Origin: Epinephelus fuscoguttatus
Taxonomy: Eukaryota; Chordata; Actinopteri; Perciformes; Serranidae
Direction: 5' to 3'
NCBI RefSeq assembly: GCF_011397635.1
Contig: NC_064773.1
Location: 29,142,449-29,206,448 of the forward strand
DNA length: 64,000 nucleotides
Part shown: one piece after another, positions 55,468-64,000 of the stretch
Layout of the letters: each line of letters starts with the position of its first letter
Numbering within the stretch: position 1 is the first letter of the stretch
Translations under genes and position numbers: made by a program
Notes under the pieces: model-generated
Seen by the model: only the letters and a program-made list of their open reading frames with translations
Database searches by the model: none
Told to the model about the DNA's origin: nothing

Positions 55468-56237
55468 GTAAGACACATTATATGCTCAATTAAAGTACAT
55501 TTAGAGTTTCCTTTTATAGACGTGAAAACTAAATGTTGCCACCAACCATTCTAATGTACATGTGAACTTTTGAGGGACTTTTATACTTCAGTTTTATGAT
55601 ATGTATGTAGAGTAAAAATTGGATAATTAATAGTAAGGACTTTGGACAATTTAAATGTGCTGCTAATACATTTTTTTCAAACACTGGTTTGTCAGCAGAT
55701 AATTCAATTTCCGTTTATTTCATTTAGTGACTGGTTCAGAGAAAAAGGGCTGTTTCTGAAGCATGATACCTTTATACTGTATACATTCAAGCACAAAGCT
55801 GCAGCAAGCTGAACTTCTGAACGTCTGCATTCTTTAGATCAGACTGTCTGATTTCTCTTACATCAACGGCATTTGTTGTCTTAGCAGAAATATGTTTGAA
55901 CAGTTTGCAGAAGGCTATTCTGATCTGTGTCATGAGAGGGAAAACACATGTGTGCAACTTGTTGTGTTGTGGATCACAGGAGACTGCAGTGTCCAAATGA
56001 ATTCAGATATTTACAGTACATGATGTACATTATGGGGTTGCCTAACTACAAGAGAGGCTGCTGTCTTTGGTTGTGGCTTTCATGGATGGTTGATGAATTA
56101 CCTGTAAGACCGGATCTAGTCATGATAGCTGAAAGTTGGACATGTCACATTACTTGTATAGAGAGAATTTCACAATTATGTTCAAGTTTCAGCATAACAA
56201 GGTTTCAGTTACCCTTTTGTTTTTATGTTTTATTCAG
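55468..56237. other. Intron 1 of copy 2
   Basis: This 770-base intron shares its first ~130 and last ~120 bases with the ends of the 18-kb intron 1 of copy 1. No gene. Confidence 0.7.
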
Positions 56238-56287
56238 TACCAGAGGAAGTTGTTACAGTGCTACTACGGCCATAGATCAGGACTGTC

Positions 56288-62350
<6,063 letters not shown>

Positions 62351-63832
62351 AGGGGTATTCCAGAAAGCAGGTTTAGTGAGAACTCTGAGTATGTTAACCC
62401 TGAAATGAGGGGAACTCTGGGTTTTCAGTTCCAGAAAGAGAGGTAAATCAAACTCTGAGTCAATCACCATGGCAACTGAGTCTGTGAACCTAACCTGCTC
62501 GACGGCAGGTTTTCTTCAATAAACCCTGAGTTTTTCTCCGTCTCCTCCCTCTTACACGCTGTTTCATTTCCTCATTCATTCAGTCCGTGTCAAAGCTTGT
62601 ATCGAAGCGCGTTAATTAGCGGAGATTTACCGTCTGTCACAGTCTAAATCCTGCTGGATATTAGTTTGTTACTCAGGACTGTCTTAAGTTACTGTGTTTA
62701 TGCACATCAATCATTTCTTTGGACATCGGTTTTTGTCTTTACATTCAAATATTACACAGCGAGAATTCACCCTCAGCTCAGAATCAAACTTCTGTCCTTA
62801 TTATATGTAGGCCTATAATTTTTTATAACACTGTGCACAAGGATCAGACTGTCAGTCTGTTAGAGCAGCTCCCAAATGTTTATTGCACATAATGTGTAGG
62901 TCTAATTATTTAAATTTTAAAAATCGGTATGAAGCTTTAGACACGTAGTATCAATGACTAATGATCTCTATCACTGATGTCATTGGTCGCACTGATGGAA
63001 CATAATTCCTATAGCCTAATATTGGGGATTATACAGTATGTTAATATTTCTGAGTGAGCAATGGTGCAGCATTTCAGTGTCTTTAAATTTACTACATCTG
63101 TAGCTGAAATAAAGTCACTGAATGCTATTGAGTCAAGATACAAATAGATGTCCTACATTTTAAAATCTACTGTATTTTAACCTCAACGCCTTTTCAAGTG
63201 CAAATCACCAAACATATTATTACTGGGTCAGACTGTGAGTTTACAGTCAGGTCTTTATGTCTTTGATCTATAGCCTAGCCTGTATGTTTTAAATCTTCCT
63301 ATTTTTCAGTTGCTGCCTCCTGTGTTTTTCCCCATCACATTAAATCTGAACAAATATATTATTATATATTATTAATATAATGTAATGTATCGACAGCCTG
63401 ATACACAGTCAGATTCCACCACTTTATCTTCATTAAGGAAATGTAAGTCTGATAAATGATGAATAAACGGACAACACTGAATAAAACTTTTTTATTAACT
63501 TTATGGTTAACTTATTTACACTTTCCTCGCTCTGACTCTGGCTCTTCTTTTAAAGATAAACGTGAACCATCTACTACACATGCATTAATATCTCTACATC
63601 CACTGGATTAAAAATTTACCTGTTGCCATGGTGAATCGTGGAGTCGGAGCTCCATTGATGATGGCTTTTTATTGTCGGCTTAACTCAGAGTGAACATACT
63701 CAGAGTTGACTGAACTAACTCAGATCAGCTGTTCTGGAACCGGATACTCAGAGTTTCCCATCTCAGGGTAAGTCAACTCAGAGTTCAGGGTTAGACTCAG
63801 GGTTTGTTGAACCTCCTACCTGGAATACCCCT
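62351..63832. mobile_element. Harbinger-like non-autonomous element
   Basis: The ends AGGGGTATTCCAG and CTGGAATACCCCT are inverted repeats flanked by CAG (62348-62350 and 63833-63835), a 3-bp target duplication of the CWG type known for Harbinger elements. ACTCAGAGT-type motifs are repeated near both ends. The 1482-bp inside has no transposase. Confidence 0.75.
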
Positions 63833-63835
63833 CAG

Positions 63836-64000
63836 GAGAGAATTGTTTGTGGGTGGGATTTCATTGTATTTTCAGTTTGCAGTGTGTATGTGTTTTCTCT
63901 TTTTTTGACTCAGTTGAAATGCACCAGAGCAAATCATGCCTCCTGGGCCTAGAGGACCTCCCTTTGCAATTTAGTGCACCTGCAGATAATCACTAATCAG
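63836..64000. other. Right edge, intron 4 of copy 2
   Basis: No exon or element could be recognised in this last stretch. Confidence 0.4.

Overview
This window is vertebrate, almost certainly teleost, nuclear DNA. The coding signal is a spliced NXPE family (neurexophilin and PC-esterase domain) gene. The repeats are those typical of fish genomes: L2/CR1/Rex1-type and RTE-type LINEs, a Penelope-like element, a BEL/Pao LTR element, Tc1, several hAT, Harbinger-like and piggyBac-like DNA elements, and short retroposons with TGAT tails. There are no operons, and I see no tRNA, rRNA or CRISPR array.

Two head-to-tail NXPE3-like genes lie on the + strand. Copy 1 is complete: a non-coding first exon (donor after 3884) and six coding exons (21956-22057, 26573-27013, 40527-40822, 43366-43436, 47578-47784, 47867-48423). 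These join in frame to 1674 nt, 557 residues, close to the usual length of the family. Copy 2 has the same first four exons (donor after 55467; 56288-56389, 59837-60277, 60868-61163) and runs off the right edge, so its last three exons should lie beyond base 64000. Exon lengths and phases are identical in the two copies. The homology starts near 1000 and 55018 and includes promoter-proximal and intronic sequence, so this is a segmental tandem duplication.

The copies differ greatly in intron size. From the exon 1 donor to the end of exon 4, copy 1 spans about 37 kb and copy 2 about 5.7 kb. Most of the excess in copy 1 is transposable elements, often nested: a LINE in the promoter or first exon; hAT, L2, a Penelope-like fragment, a long-terminal-inverted-repeat element, a second L2 and a decayed retroviral-like pol in intron 1; hAT and other inverted-repeat elements in intron 2; and a composite repeat with a piggyBac-like insertion plus a BEL/Pao element in intron 3. 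Introns 4 and 5 hold an RTE-type LINE remnant and hAT fragments. The intergenic stretch 48424-55018 carries a MITE-like element, CA/TG microsatellites and a nearly complete Tc1 transposon. A Harbinger-like element lies at 62351-63832 in the last visible intron of copy 2.

The most useful observations are the paralogue comparison (a LINE insertion, a 34-bp triplication and an overlapping uORF found only in copy 1, and replacement-heavy coding divergence); a 2.7-kb element with about 230-bp inverted termini and a perfect 8-bp target duplication at 11588-14313; a hammerhead-ribozyme-like motif in the Penelope remnant; and the layered insertions that give a relative order of events. All coordinates and comparisons were made by eye, without alignment software.
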